Shown: positions 12,141-22,436 of the stretch, one piece after another
Position numbering within the stretch: the first letter of the stretch is position 1
Layout of the letters: every line of letters begins with the position of its first letter
Assembly: GCF_023101765.2 (NCBI RefSeq)
Contig: NC_064220.1
Location: 8,432,001 to 8,496,000 of the forward strand
Direction of reading: 5' to 3'
From: Spodoptera frugiperda
Lineage: Eukaryota; Arthropoda; Insecta; Lepidoptera; Noctuidae
Length of the DNA: 64,000 nt
Program-made: the position numbers and the translations under genes
Notes under the pieces: model-generated
Seen by the model: the letters and a program-made list of their open reading frames with translations, nothing else
Told to the model about the DNA's origin: nothing
Database searches by the model: none

Positions 12141-13310
12141 TAATAGGGGGTGAGTCTATTGCCATATACTAGGTACAATTCCAGACTCCGTGCTACTACT
12201 GATGTTAATATCAATTTTCTAGTAATTGAATGTTTATTTCTATTCATCTGCCTGAACCTAATGTCTAATTGCATCTACTCGTACAACATGTTAAGTTAAT
12301 GTCTATTATAGAAGCTATAAAGAAACACACACAGCTGTTTTCAACCACCACAACACACACGATTGAATAGCTATAAGTATGTATATTGTATAAGTATTTT
12401 CACCGATCCCTATCTATATTTGTATGAGTCGAAGGGCTGGCATCCTCAGCCCTCCAATTTACAAGATATTTAGTTAAAAGGGAGCACCAATTTGTGAAGC
12501 ACGGTTTCCAATTGTCTTCATATTGAAGATTTGCCTTCGTTCAATTATGTCGTGTTTGTTGCTTGTTATTATGTGAATTGTTTTGATCGATTCAAGCAAT
12601 ATGTGTGATATTTCATGGATTTTGGAAAGATCAGTTTGAAAATTTATAGTTTAAGGGGTTAGTACGAGTTTGTTTTACGTTTAACGAGATTGAAACGTAA
12701 TCGCATTCGGAGTTCTAATTGGCCTGCTGTAATGAACCAACCACTCATAGCATAAAATTAAAACAAATTCATGCTAAACCCTCCTGTACTTGTTTATTTG
12801 TGATTCTGATTTTAATACTTAAGATCAAATTAAACATGTAGTTTTTTTATAGATAAAATACATTATTTAGGTGATAGGCTCAATTTCTGTTCATTCTTTA
12901 TTGATGCATAAATATCAGTCCAATAAAAAAAGGATTTAAAAATCTCCTGTCTAGTTGTAATCGTTTTCAAGTTAGCGGTTCTATCTGGTTCCGACGGAAG
13001 CGCGTTGCGTCGGCTATTTCAATGGCTGCGACTAGAAACTTGAACTATTATTTCCGTGTAAAATATATAATAAATTTCACACTGAGTGTAAAATTATCAA
13101 CTTATGATGACTGTGTACAAAATATCATGTATTTCACCGTATTGGTTATAAAATTACACACAGGTGAGATACCAAACTGAATTTTACTATTCTTGATTTT
13201 TTATCGAGCTATTCAGGTACCTATGTAAAGTCCAAATAATGAGCATAGTCCAATAGTTATCATTCGATGACAAGTTTGTGCAAAACGAAGATATTTATAT
13301 TTATTTACAA

Positions 13311-13480
13311 CTAGCTATCTGCAAGCAGCTTCATCCCTGTCTGTGGGACAAAAAATATCTATTGAGTGATAGGATATTTTTTGTCCCGTCAGCTCATACC
13401 CTGTCTGTTTACGAAATTCCATCAAAATCCGTTCAGTAGTAAACATCTAAACATACATACATATAAACAAACTTTCTCAT
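13311..13480 (-). mobile_element. Decayed small Helitron, minus orientation
   Basis: CTAG at 13311-13314 after a host A marks a Helitron 3' end on the minus strand, followed by a GCTATCTGCAAGCAGC stem region and the typical 'CCATCAAAATCCGTTCAGTAG' style body shared by lepidopteran Helitrons. The 5' TC end is not clear; the element fades out near an ACATACAT run. Confidence 0.5.
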
Positions 13481-14627
13481 TTATAACATTAATGTGGTTT
13501 ATGGAAGTACACACACACACAATATAGTAAACACATAAATAATCAGGTACTAAGGTACCATGTACATAATTGTACATGTTATTACCATAGGTACAAACAA
13601 ATTCATTTCCACCTAAACCGCAACACACTAAAACATCAAAAAGTACAAGCAAAACCGCGTTTTAATCTCCCTTCCTGAACAAAACATAGGATCACATTAA
13701 TCCACCATTTTGTAGGCCAGGTATCAACTGGAATGGGATGCATTTCGTTTAGTTTTTTTTTATACTCATTACTAGAGCGGTTTCCTGGCTTTTTTTGCCT
13801 TTTTTACCGTCGGAAAAGATAAAAAATGAAGATGAACTGCCGAGGTGCGGAGTAAATACGGGGAGCTAGTGATGAGATACAGTGGAGGAAAAAGTGTATC
13901 GATATTTACATAAAATTATTATAATTATTGATTTTATGCATGTAAGTATAATTATTGTTAATACGTTTTTTGATATTATATCAAAGTTGATCGACTTTAT
14001 TTGAGGAATATTGTCTGCTCTGACCCAATTAAAACAAAACAAGTCTTTAAACTTTTTAACCAACATTATCATAGCAACCATTCTATTTTATAACACAATT
14101 AAGTTACAACTACGAAACTTCCTTTTGAAATTCAGTTTCTGCTTTTAAATCAAACAGTAATAGTAATCGAACATAACAATTGAAAAGCAATTTTACCAAC
14201 AAAATCCTAGATATCAATCATAATAACTAATTCCAAAAATATCAAACAAAAATATACAACTATCGACACCACCCCATCCCTAGTCGGACCGCAGACCACA
14301 CGGGCCGGTAGGCACGAAAAGTCGCTCCCAGCTCAAATATATTAGAATATCTATTACCCTACGTGCCTCGCAATGAATGGACATTTCGTTTGAATCCCGG
14401 GTACGGTCATACCTTCCTATGTATGTATATACAGAGGAAGACTAAATGAAATGAATTTTATGATTATATAATGGAATGGCTGATGGGTTATTGATTAATA
14501 CTTTTGTAGGGGGTTTTTGAGGTTGAAAGTTGTGTTTGCTTTGTTCAATGGGCTCATTGAGTATTGAGTTGTGTGTTGTAGCTACATAGGATGATTATTT
14601 ATTTGCTTACAACTCATTTTATGAATT

Positions 14628-14876
14628 GTGGGAGAGCTTCAGCACGAACAGGCCGGCTCGACCGGAGTGATACCACGGTCTCACTGAAAACCGACGTGAA
14701 ACAACGCTTGCGTTGTGTTTCGTTGTGTGAGTGAGGTTACCAGAGGCTCAATTACCCTCCTTCTCAATCTTCTCAATCCCCGATTCCACAAAAAGCCTTA
14801 AATTCCTAACCCCCAAAAAGCCGATAACGCCACTGGTGTTTCAGGTGACCATGGCCTGCTTACCATCAGGTAAGAT
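14628..14876 (+). repeat. SINE-like family B, most complete copy
   Basis: Begins TGTGGGAGAGCTTCAGCACG, contains GGCCGGCTCGACCGGAGTGA and ACGTGAAACAACGCTTGCGT, a C/T-rich middle, and ends GCTTACCATCAGGTAA. Matches the inverted copy at 10430-10690 over its length. Confidence 0.65.
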
Positions 14877-15489
14877 AGAATTTAACGTATACATACATAC
14901 TTATGCACATACAAACATACCCATATACATACATAGAAATACATAGATTAGTAAATGTTAAACTAGCTTTCACGGTGCAAGCAAGCATGACTAATTAGCT
15001 ACTTCTTGTCCAACTACTGAAACAAAATCTTGTCATTTACTACTATGCAAATAAGTATATTACCTGATTCTAGAAACAAAACAAAGTAAAACTCATTAAT
15101 ATACTTTACCCAACTTATTTCTTACCAATCTTAAAAACTTAACAAACACTGCACCACACAAATACCACATTTTTTTTCCAGAAACTGAACGAAACACGCG
15201 GTAACTCAGCAACTGATTTCAGCTTTCCGAATTCGTCGTTTATATACGAACCTTATCTTCGCTGAAGCTGAAATCTGCAGTCGAGCTGAAAACCAGGGGT
15301 TTCTATTAGATGCGCATGAGTTGTATGGAGGCTTAAGAGGTTCCAATTTGTTTCAGGCTTGTTACGTGTTTAATCTTGTTTGAAAGTTTGGCAGGTATTG
15401 GGCCGATGTGGAACATCTGAATGTCTGATCGTAGTTGGCATAGTTTCCTAGGCTTATTGATTTTTGGGCTATAGATAGTCGAATACATA

Positions 15490-15780
15490 GACTGCTTCGT
15501 TGGTCGAGTGGTCGCCAGTACGGCTGCTGGACCAGGGGTCTCGGGTTCGAATCCTGGGTCGGGCAAAGTAAACTCTTTTAGTAAGGCTTTTTTCGGTCAT
15601 TCGAAATTTTCTCAGTAGTAGCACGGAGTCGGGAATAGTGCCCAGTATATTGCAATAGGCTCACCACCTATTACATGGGACAAATGGTGAAAAGTGGGTA
15701 TACATTGTACAGTGGCATTACGTGCCGTAATATGCACCTCTGCCTACCCCTTCGGGGATAAAAGTGTGACGTTGATGAAG
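15490..15780 (+). repeat. tRNA-derived SINE family C, full copy
   Basis: A-box-like TGGTCGAGTGG at 15501-15511 and a perfect B-box GGTTCGAATCC at 15544-15554, spaced as in a tRNA gene, are followed by a 200-base unrelated body with GTGGCATTACGTGCCGTAAT and CCCCTTCGGGGATAAAAG, then a GATGAAGATGACGA tail. The 5' part would be transcribed by RNA polymerase III. The acceptor-stem halves do not pair well and the family recurs at 12030, 25085 and 61255, so it is a SINE and not a tRNA gene. Confidence 0.75.
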
Positions 15781-15914
15781 ATGACGAGATAGTCGAAATT
15801 GGGAAGTGAATTTTGGTAAATTATACATATTTTAAAAACAATCTACTATAGAAGGTATGAAGCTGGAAATAAAACCATTTTATTTGTTCATGTATTTATA
15901 ATTAATATTAAGTG

Positions 15915-16090
15915 ACTGCACAGTAGGCGCGGTGACTGGGCAACCCAGCGTGTAGTGGGTTCGATTCTCGCACGGAGCAACCCTTTTAAATCCTAATTAA
16001 AATTATAATTACCAACAATTAAAAATGAACACATTTGACTTTTACCAGCGTGCAGTGGGTTCGATTCTCGCACAGAGCAACCCCAATTAC
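15915..16090 (+). repeat. tRNA-derived SINE family D fragments, duplicated
   Basis: Two copies of a B-box segment, AGTGGGTTCGATTCTCGCAC, at about 15954 and 16048, each followed by GGAGCAACCC or AGAGCAACCC. Family D is seen more fully at 50690-50880 (plus) and inverted at 27238-27465 and 52826-53030; 3' parts remain at 44970-45090 and 53698-53775. Confidence 0.55.
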
Positions 16091-17639
16091 AACCAACATT
16101 TAAAAACAAAACAATTTTTTTATTTTTTTTATAACTAGATTCATGTCCAAAGCCCCTCAATTATGTAACAGACTCTCGCAGCTAACTAGGAGACACAGTA
16201 CACAAGTTGTGCAGCACAAGTCATTAAAGAGCAGTTAGCGAATTCTTGAACAGTTGGGGCGCAGTGCGCTGCGACCGGCTTCAGACAAGTTTGTCTCTTC
16301 AAGTATGGGGGACTATTCACTAAACGTACGAAAATCGTAAAGGTGATGTATTTTATTGGTTTGCGAAATAATAGCCTATCGGCTTGCTTTTCGTAAAATA
16401 TACATACAGTTGTTCATGGAACAGTTTTTAAAGGAAACATCTATACATATAATAAAATCGTAGAAAAGTGCTGTCTGTACATTGAAAATAAAAATAAAAA
16501 AAATAGCAGGGGTTATTGTTATGTCGATGTCGAACCCAAAAATGTAATTAACTTTTTTTTGTCTGTTTGTCTGTTTGTCTGTTTGTCTGTTTGTCTGTTC
16601 GTCTGTGCGCGCTAATCTCAGAAACGGCTGATCCGAGTTGGATGCGGTTTTCACGAATATATTGTGGGATGCTTAAATTTACATTTAGTGTTTGTTTCAT
16701 GTCAATCGGTTCATAAATAAAAAAGTTATGTCAAATTAAAGAATCACGTCGAACATTCTATGCTTATACCATTAATCTCCGCAACTATTTGACGGATTTG
16801 GTTGAAATTTGGTACAGATATAGTTTAGAACCTTAGAAAGGACATAGATATATTTTTATTTCAAAAATCAAAAAATAAAAATAAGAAATAAATTATTTAT
16901 AAATAATTCTATGTCGATCGTTACACGACTTCGGTTCATGTTATTGTTTTAATTCATCGAAAAAAAGTAAATAAATAGTAAAAAGGTATGAAAAAAATAA
17001 TATCAATATAATAAAACATTTAGTACAAAGAAAATGCTCTAACGGAGTATAGATAATTCTATGTCGATCGTTACACGACTTCGGTTCATGTTATTGTTTT
17101 AATTCATCGAAAAAAGTAAATAAATAGTAAAAAGGTATGAAAAAAATAATATCAATATAATTAAACTTTTAGTACAAAGAAAATGCCCGAACGGAGTATA
17201 AATAAATAATCCAAGTTGTCTTTATCCTCGATAGATGGCGTTGGGATCGAAATAGATCGCGCTATGGTTTCGTTACATTCATTTGGTTGGGTATCGGCCG
17301 AGCGCTTCGGTACTATCGTAGAAAAAGTGTATATCAGTCGTATGATTATTTGTCTGTAGTGGTCCTGCTGTTTCGTATATTCTAAATTGGTTTCGTTGTA
17401 TTTGTCAATTAATAAGTTTATTTCGACACCCGCTAAGTATAAGTATGTATCTGCCAGATACACGAAATGGTTTTTATTGCATTTTTAGCTTCAACGTACC
17501 TGTATCTATCCAATAAAAAAATATCAAAAAAATTGTAACAGCCGAACATGGTTTTTTTCAGACGCATAAGTATTTATCTGAATTAATTAGGAAATAAATA
17601 CAACGTACAAATATGGAAGTTCCAGTTAAATAGTAGTAC

Positions 17640-17725
17640 GCGGGGGGATCGAGACGCGGGGTGCGGGCATCTGCCGCTCGCTCAGTTCTTCGCGGTAACA
17701 GCGAGCGGCACGCGCGAGCGGTGCG
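17640..17725 (+). promoter_or_regulatory. GC-rich promoter-like segment of the TIR element
   Basis: CpG-dense stretch just inside the left end. A perfect 10-bp stem GCCGCTCGCT (17673-17682) pairs with AGCGAGCGGC (17700-17709), and the loop begins with TCAGT, the arthropod initiator sequence. It precedes the first ATG (17780) by about 95 bases. Promoter function is inference. Confidence 0.35.
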
Positions 17726-17779
17726 TTATATTTTATTAATATAGTGAACGCTATAAATTTTTAGTATCGTTAAAGCAAA

Positions 17780-17848
17780 ATGCAATTAAAAGGCGACAGA
17801 ATCTCACCATGTCACCACCAAATGAGATTTATTCGTCACCTAGACAAG
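17780..17848 (+). CDS. Possible first coding exon of the TIR element's lost transposase
   Basis: Two ATGs are candidates: 17780 (A at -3), giving MQLKGDRISPCHHQMRF and on, in phase 0 at the donor; and 17809 (CACCATG), giving MSPPNEIYSSPRQ in phase 1. Both run open into a strong donor AAG|GTAAGT at 17848/17849. An acceptor TTGTTTTCAG ends at 18140, but either frame stops within 20 codons after it, just before the inverted-repeat insertion at about 18229. A truncated transposase gene is one explanation; I recognise no domain. Confidence 0.3.
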
Positions 17849-18911
17849 GTAAGTCCTAATAATAATTATTATGGAATTTTAGCCATTCCCGGTGCATAAG
17901 TGTGTATCTACGTAGTTACACATTTATACACTGGATTCAATTTTAATTGTAAAATGTATCTAGGCACTTAACTACTTATTCCATGGATATCGCGTAAAAT
18001 TAAGGTAATTAACTAACTTATACATCGTTATACATTGGAATTCAACTAGAATATAAATATTTATCTATACACTTACATAGTTATGCTAATAATTATTTAT
18101 CGTAAACAATGATGTTTAATCTGATTTTGATTGTTTTCAGATAGTTCAGTACACTACAAATGCTACAAATTGCAAGTGTTTGTGATCATGTGAACAGTTT
18201 TACACCTTTTTTAAGGGTGGAAAATATTCCCCTGGCTTCTCCCGCCCGGGCGAGGCGAGAGGGAGTGTCAGACTCTTACTGACTAAAAACCACCTCTAGC
18301 AGTCTGCAGCTCCTGGTCGGGACTTTCTCTGTGGTAGTCTGATGGCTGTTTGAGGCACGCGCGGAACGCGAGGCGCCGTTCGTTCGGGTCTGGTTCCGGT
18401 AGGGCAGCGACCTTGGTCGCCGTCCGCAGGCCCGTGCTTACAATGGCCGAAGATCATCTCGCGATCCCCGACGCCAGGAGTATCTCCCGCGATGGCTGTG
18501 ACATCCGGTTACATCGCCGACTACATCCAGACGTTTCCTCCCACCTTATCAGAAACAGACACCTACCGAAAGTCCCATCCCTGGCAAGCACCTGTGTCAG
18601 GCGGTATAGCGTCTCTCAAGCCGCTCCTCTTAGAGAGGACTTACTGCTGCAATAACAGCAAGCCCATGATATCATGCTGGACCTCGTCCCGGAACGCACT
18701 AATCTGGCACGGCAGCGGAGACTCGCCCTGACGACGCACATCAGCGCGCAAACTGACTCCAGATCCTACGGCGGTCATCCGGCAAGCTGCCGCCTCCTCG
18801 GAGATCGTGCGATATCCACAGATCACCCGGACTGCCTTTGAGACGTGAGCAGCTCCCGAGTTGGGTGCCGCATCAGGTTTGGCGCCGTCGCTACGCCGAC
18901 GATCGATCGAT

Positions 18912-18938
18912 CTCGATCATACCCTGAGTATGATCGAG
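18912..18938. repeat. Perfect 11-bp hairpin in the inverted-repeat spacer
   Basis: CTCGATCATAC, loop CCTGA, GTATGATCGAG. It follows a run of GATC repeats. Confidence 0.8.
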
Positions 18939-19134
18939 CGAGAAGAACTGGGATGCCGTTTCCACCTTTTGCGAGGCAGTCATGCCAGCTAAGGAGGAGG
19001 AATGAACCACGTCATGCCGTAGTCATTGCGCGAGACACTCCTGGCGTCGGGGATCGCGAGATGATCTTCGGCCATCGTAAGCACGGGTCTGCGGTAGGCG
19101 ATCAAGCTCGCTGCCCTTCCAGAACCAGAAACCA

Positions 19135-19163
19135 GGCGCCGTTTGTTCGGGACAAACGGCGCC
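19135..19163. repeat. Perfect 12-bp GC-rich hairpin in the right arm
   Basis: GGCGCCGTTTGT, loop TCGGG, ACAAACGGCGCC. The corresponding place in the left arm (GGCGCCGTTCGTTCGGGTC, from about 18372) has only half of it, so the hairpin is an insertion or partial duplication in the right arm. Confidence 0.8.
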
Positions 19164-19602
19164 TCGTGTTCCGCGCGTACCTCAAAGACTACCACAGATG
19201 AGGTCCAGTCAAGCCTGACCCGGAGCTGCGGACTGACTAGCGAGGTACTGAGGCTCCAGATCGAAGAACAAGAGTAGGAATGGGCTAATTTTTTGTCAGT
19301 AAGAGTCTGACACTTTCTCTCACCTCGCTCAAGGCGGGAGAAGCCATAGGATGATTTTCGCCACATTAAAAAAAAAACAACGAAGCGGGCCGTTTATCCG
19401 GTAATCGTTACCGCGTTAAACGTTAAACAGCAGCTACCTGGACCTTCCTATTCAACCTATAACCCTTAATTTTCATTTATTTATTTACCTTACTTGTTGA
19501 TTAGATTTAGAAATATTTAATTAGAAAATTTTAAATAAGAAAAAAGAAACATTTAAAAATATAAAAAGCAGTAGCCCACCAGTAAATCCAAGCTACCGGC
19601 GG

Positions 19603-20217
19603 TCAGGGCTCAAGATCCCTCTTGAGGAATTTCTGGACAATACGCGCTGTGTCCAGAAGTACTGCCTTCTGCATCAGGCTCTTGATCCAACCGTCTAACT
19701 TTAGCCTACTCAGGTGTTGGTCGAGGCTTTTAGCTTTGAGGCAATTGGCAGATACGACTATCGGCACAATTATTGCCAAATCTATATCCCCCATGTCGAC
19801 AACCTTATAAACTAAATCAAGATATTTACTGGCTTTATCTTTTTCAGCTTTCGGGAGATTCTCGACTTGTGGGATTGTTATATCAATTATCATTATGCGA
19901 CGGCTTGGTCGATCTATCACCACAATGTCAGGTTTGTTAGCAACAATTGTCCTGTCTGTGATGATAGTTCGATCCCAATACAGTGTGACATCTCCATTTT
20001 CAAGAACTGGGTCAGGCAGATACTTATAATTCGGCACTTCAGTTTCAATAAGTTAGTATTTTAAAGCAAGTTGTTGATGAATAATCCTGGCTACAAGATT
20101 GTGTCTATGCAAGTACTCTCCGTTAGCTAAGTGAGAACAACCCGAAATTATATGTCGAATGGATTCCCCTGGGCGATGACATGCCCGACAAATGTCAGCC
20201 GTTCCATCCTTTATAAT
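19603..20217 (-). pseudogene. C-terminus of a non-LTR retrotransposon with restriction-like endonuclease
   Basis: The minus strand from 20217 encodes a CCHC zinc knuckle, CRACHRPGESIRHIISGC, followed after an in-frame TAA (20055-20053) by 144 residues ending at 19603. These include LYWDRTIITDRTI and then KPDIVVIDRPSRRIMIIDIT, matching the [K/R]PD-x(12-14)-[D/E] pattern of the restriction-like endonuclease in R2-type retrotransposons. Zinc knuckle followed by this nuclease is the standard R2-superfamily C-terminus. The reverse transcriptase is missing: homology stops at a 13-bp tandem duplication (20208-20233). The internal stop and truncation make it inactive. It lies inside the TIR element. 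Confidence 0.8.
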
Positions 20218-20233
20218 TTACCTTTATAATTTA
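20208..20233. repeat. 13-bp tandem duplication at the LINE truncation point
   Basis: CCTTTATAATTTA occurs twice in direct succession, exactly where the retrotransposon reading frame ends. It may mark a 5'-truncation junction. Confidence 0.6.
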
Positions 20234-21763
20234 CTTTCTTTCCATAACTATATAATATAACTATATACTATAACCCATTATTGTTACAATAATCTTTCCG
20301 AAAATGACCGCAAAATAATATATTTTAACCCTGGATAAAACCGAAGTTATTGGTTTCCCAGTTTTGGTGCCATAATAAAAAATGCTCAAGGAGTCAAGTA
20401 CTAACAGATTATTATATGTTTCGACCTTTGTTCATTTTTCTACTTGCTATCTTGTTTTTAATTTGATTCCTAATAAAAATAAATCAAGCCTCTTACTTCA
20501 AAATAACAAGATTTATTAAAAAATAGTTAATAAAATTTAGTTACATTAATAACATTAGTGTTGTAATCACGGTGATAAAATAGGTAACTAACCGTTACAT
20601 AAAATACTTTCATTGTAATATCCAGTCAAAACTAAGTATCTGGCAGTTAAAGCATTTACAAGGATAAATATTCCATTGAAAAAGTGTGGATGTGGCAGTT
20701 AGAGTATTTTGATACATTCTAAGACCGGAGTAAAATTATCTATGTGTTATAAAACAAAACCATAAACCTTTACAAACAAAATTTCCTTGTAAACATAAAC
20801 TGTACTTAATTTTAAACTCAGTTACCAAATTTCAAACCATAAATCCTTAAAATGACAAAGATATGACAATTTATAATTTTTGCAATCTTAAATTCGCTCT
20901 CCTGTAAAATTTAACTTTTTCAGTTACTTACTTATACTTAGGACGTGTCGATTTGTTGGGTTTTCCTGGTTTTTTGGTTAAACTATTTAACGTAGGTTTA
21001 GTTTGATATCGATTATTAGTAGTTACTGTAGTTAGTTTTTTTAATAAAATTGTAAGTCTAATTTATAAATTAATTAGATTAGATTTAAGTCGTTTCTTTT
21101 AAATTATTTAGTTTAAGCTTGGTTATTATAGCATAGAGGATAGGTTGTAATATAGTTTCTTTTTTAATTGTTATAAATTCGTAATTCGTAGCTTTCTTTA
21201 GTTTAAGTTAGTTTAAGTCCGTTTTTAAACTATTTTTTCAATGCCCTAAGTGAGTATACATCTATTAAATTCAAACGCAGAGCTCATTATGTTGATTTTT
21301 GAAGAGTTCCCTGGAATATCTTCCACATCTCATTTTTGAAGAGATCCCGCGAGATCGGGAACTATGTGGTTAAAACCAAAAATTTGCCGGAAGTCACTAT
21401 TCCACGCGAACGAAGTCGCGGGCAAAAGCTAGCAAAGGAAATAAAATTGCAATTTGTTAGGCTCACTTTAGGACAAACAAATAATTTTATTCAAATCATG
21501 ATTTTTACCTTTTTTTTAATTTCTTTTTAGGTTTTTTTAAGGTGTAAATTTAATCATTGTTATTATTATTTAAGTACCGTACATATCTACATATATTATA
21601 TATTACAGTTAATTCATTTTAGTTTATTCATTAATTTATTGTGTTCAGAAGTTTGTAAAATAAACACTTAAATCCATCTTAGTTAATCATGATTGATATA
21701 ATATCAACAAAACAATAAGGTAGGTCTTATAAGGAATACAATAATATAAAATATCGAATAACT

Positions 21764-21933
21764 ATGAGAATAGTTCCTGAATGCTCGTCGCCAGTCTGCC
21801 CGGGGGTCTACATAACAATGACGTGTACCCTCAAAATACTCCGCAAATTGAACTACAACTTCACTCCTACTGTCTCCCGCAACTTCAGTCGAACTTCAGT
21901 TTCAGTATTTATACTGAAAGGATTGATCTTCAG
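21764..21933 (+). other. Unidentified open stretch ending at a splice-donor-like site
   Basis: Two overlapping frames stay open; one reads LPGGLHNNDVYPQNTPQIEL and later SFSIYTERIDLQ, ending at CTTCAG|GTATAT. The composition is less AT-rich than its surroundings. The adjoining MITE (21939) used the TA of this GTATA as its target. It could be a lost exon or a piece of an element; I recognise no domain. Confidence 0.2.
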
Positions 21934-21938
21934 GTATA

Positions 21939-22201
21939 TCGCACACCTAGTAATACATATATTGGCACATTTACGGTTTTCATAGCTTACCTGACTTGTA
22001 TAGTTTTAATTTTATTTTTGAAAAATAAACCGTTGTTTTACTTGCTTGAGCGGGGAAACTACAATAATGGTATAATGACACTTACGACCTCTCTCGATGA
22101 ATATGGAAATAAATAGATTAGTATGCACTTCTAAACACGTAAACCATATAAAGTCAATTTCACATTTTTGCAGATGTGCCAATATATTACTAGGTGAGCG
22201 A
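21939..22201. mobile_element. MITE with TA target duplication, copy A
   Basis: Begins TCGCACACCTAGTAATA and ends with the inverse, TATTACTAGGTGAGCGA; the ~29-bp ends pair with very few differences. TA flanks both ends, as with Tc1/mariner-type elements. Copy B, 258 bp, is in an ANKS1 intron at 57325-57582 and matches over its full length. Confidence 0.75.
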
Positions 22202-22436
22202 TATCTTCATCTATCGTTTCTATTTGTATGTATATAGGAGATTTGAATATTAAAGGATATATATATATTGATAAAAAAATAAAGAAAAAAGTACTTAATT
22301 AGTTTCATTGTATTTTTTTAAACATAATTATTTTCATCCATCAATCAAATTCAAACTTCGAATTATCTTACTAGTTCAGAAATAGAAATGATTATAATGA
22401 GATATCTGGTACATTTCAAGCTAGCTTTGACCTAAT

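Larger units (their letters stand above)
18229..19372. repeat. GC-rich 1.1-kb inverted repeat built from the GTCAGACTC family
   Basis: The left arm (about 18229-18485) and the right arm (about 19031-19372) are inverted copies. Examples: GGAGTGTCAGACTCTTACTG (left) against its inverse in CAGTAAGAGTCTGACACT (right); and CTTACAATGGCCGAAGATCA plus TCTCGCGATCCCCGACGCCA (18438-18477) against a nearly exact inverse at 19039-19080. The spacer is about 550 bases. A transcript would fold into an approximately 250-bp imperfect hairpin. Base composition is far more GC-rich than the surroundings, and the open frames across it look like shadows of that composition. Confidence 0.75.
17424..20950 (+). mobile_element. 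3.5-kb TIR DNA transposon of unassigned superfamily
   Basis: Ends are inverted repeats: CGACACCCGCTAAGTATAAG at the left, and the complement of ...CTTATACTTAGGACGTGTCG at the right; about 25 of the first 30 bases match, with an exact 13-base block CTAAGTATAAGTA. Target duplication is ATTT (17420-17423 and 20951-20954), proven by the empty site in Helitron copy 1. Variants of ATAAGTATNTATCTG recur within both ends (17433, 17545, 17878, 20630), looking like subterminal transposase sites. Inside are a GC-rich promoter-like stretch, a spliced-looking short frame, a 1.1-kb inverted repeat and a LINE remnant. No transposase was recognised, so it is probably a wrecked or non-autonomous copy. Confidence 0.85.
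16440..21432 (+). mobile_element. Helitron copy 2, split by a later insertion
   Basis: TC at 16440-16441 after a host A and CTAG at 21429-21432. Left part 16440-17423 and right part 20955-21432 together make 1,462 bases and align throughout with copy 1 at 2679-4134, including the 150-bp tandem pair (units from 16911 and 17061) and the CGCGA/TCGCG hairpin near 21405-21420. The break falls inside AAGTTTATTTGTTGGG of copy 1, where ATTT is now duplicated on either side of a TIR element. Confidence 0.9.

Noticed and set aside
12071..12274. 67-residue open frame on the minus strand
   Set aside because: It runs through the tail of SINE family C.
15495..15570. Possible tRNA gene with good A- and B-boxes
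   Set aside because: Acceptor stem does not pair and the same body recurs elsewhere with tails; it is the head of a SINE.
16560..16600. Short direct repeats (TCTGTTTG)n considered as a CRISPR-like array
   Set aside because: Units are 8 bases without spacers; this is a microsatellite within a Helitron in a eukaryotic genome.
16376..16654. Open frames over the TCTGTTTG repeat, also at 36184-36495
   Set aside because: They come from the Helitron 5' region and a simple repeat read in frame; composition explains them.
18350..18830. Several 60-100-residue open frames in GC-rich DNA
   Set aside because: They arise from low stop-codon density in the inverted repeat, overlap in several frames and match no domain pattern.
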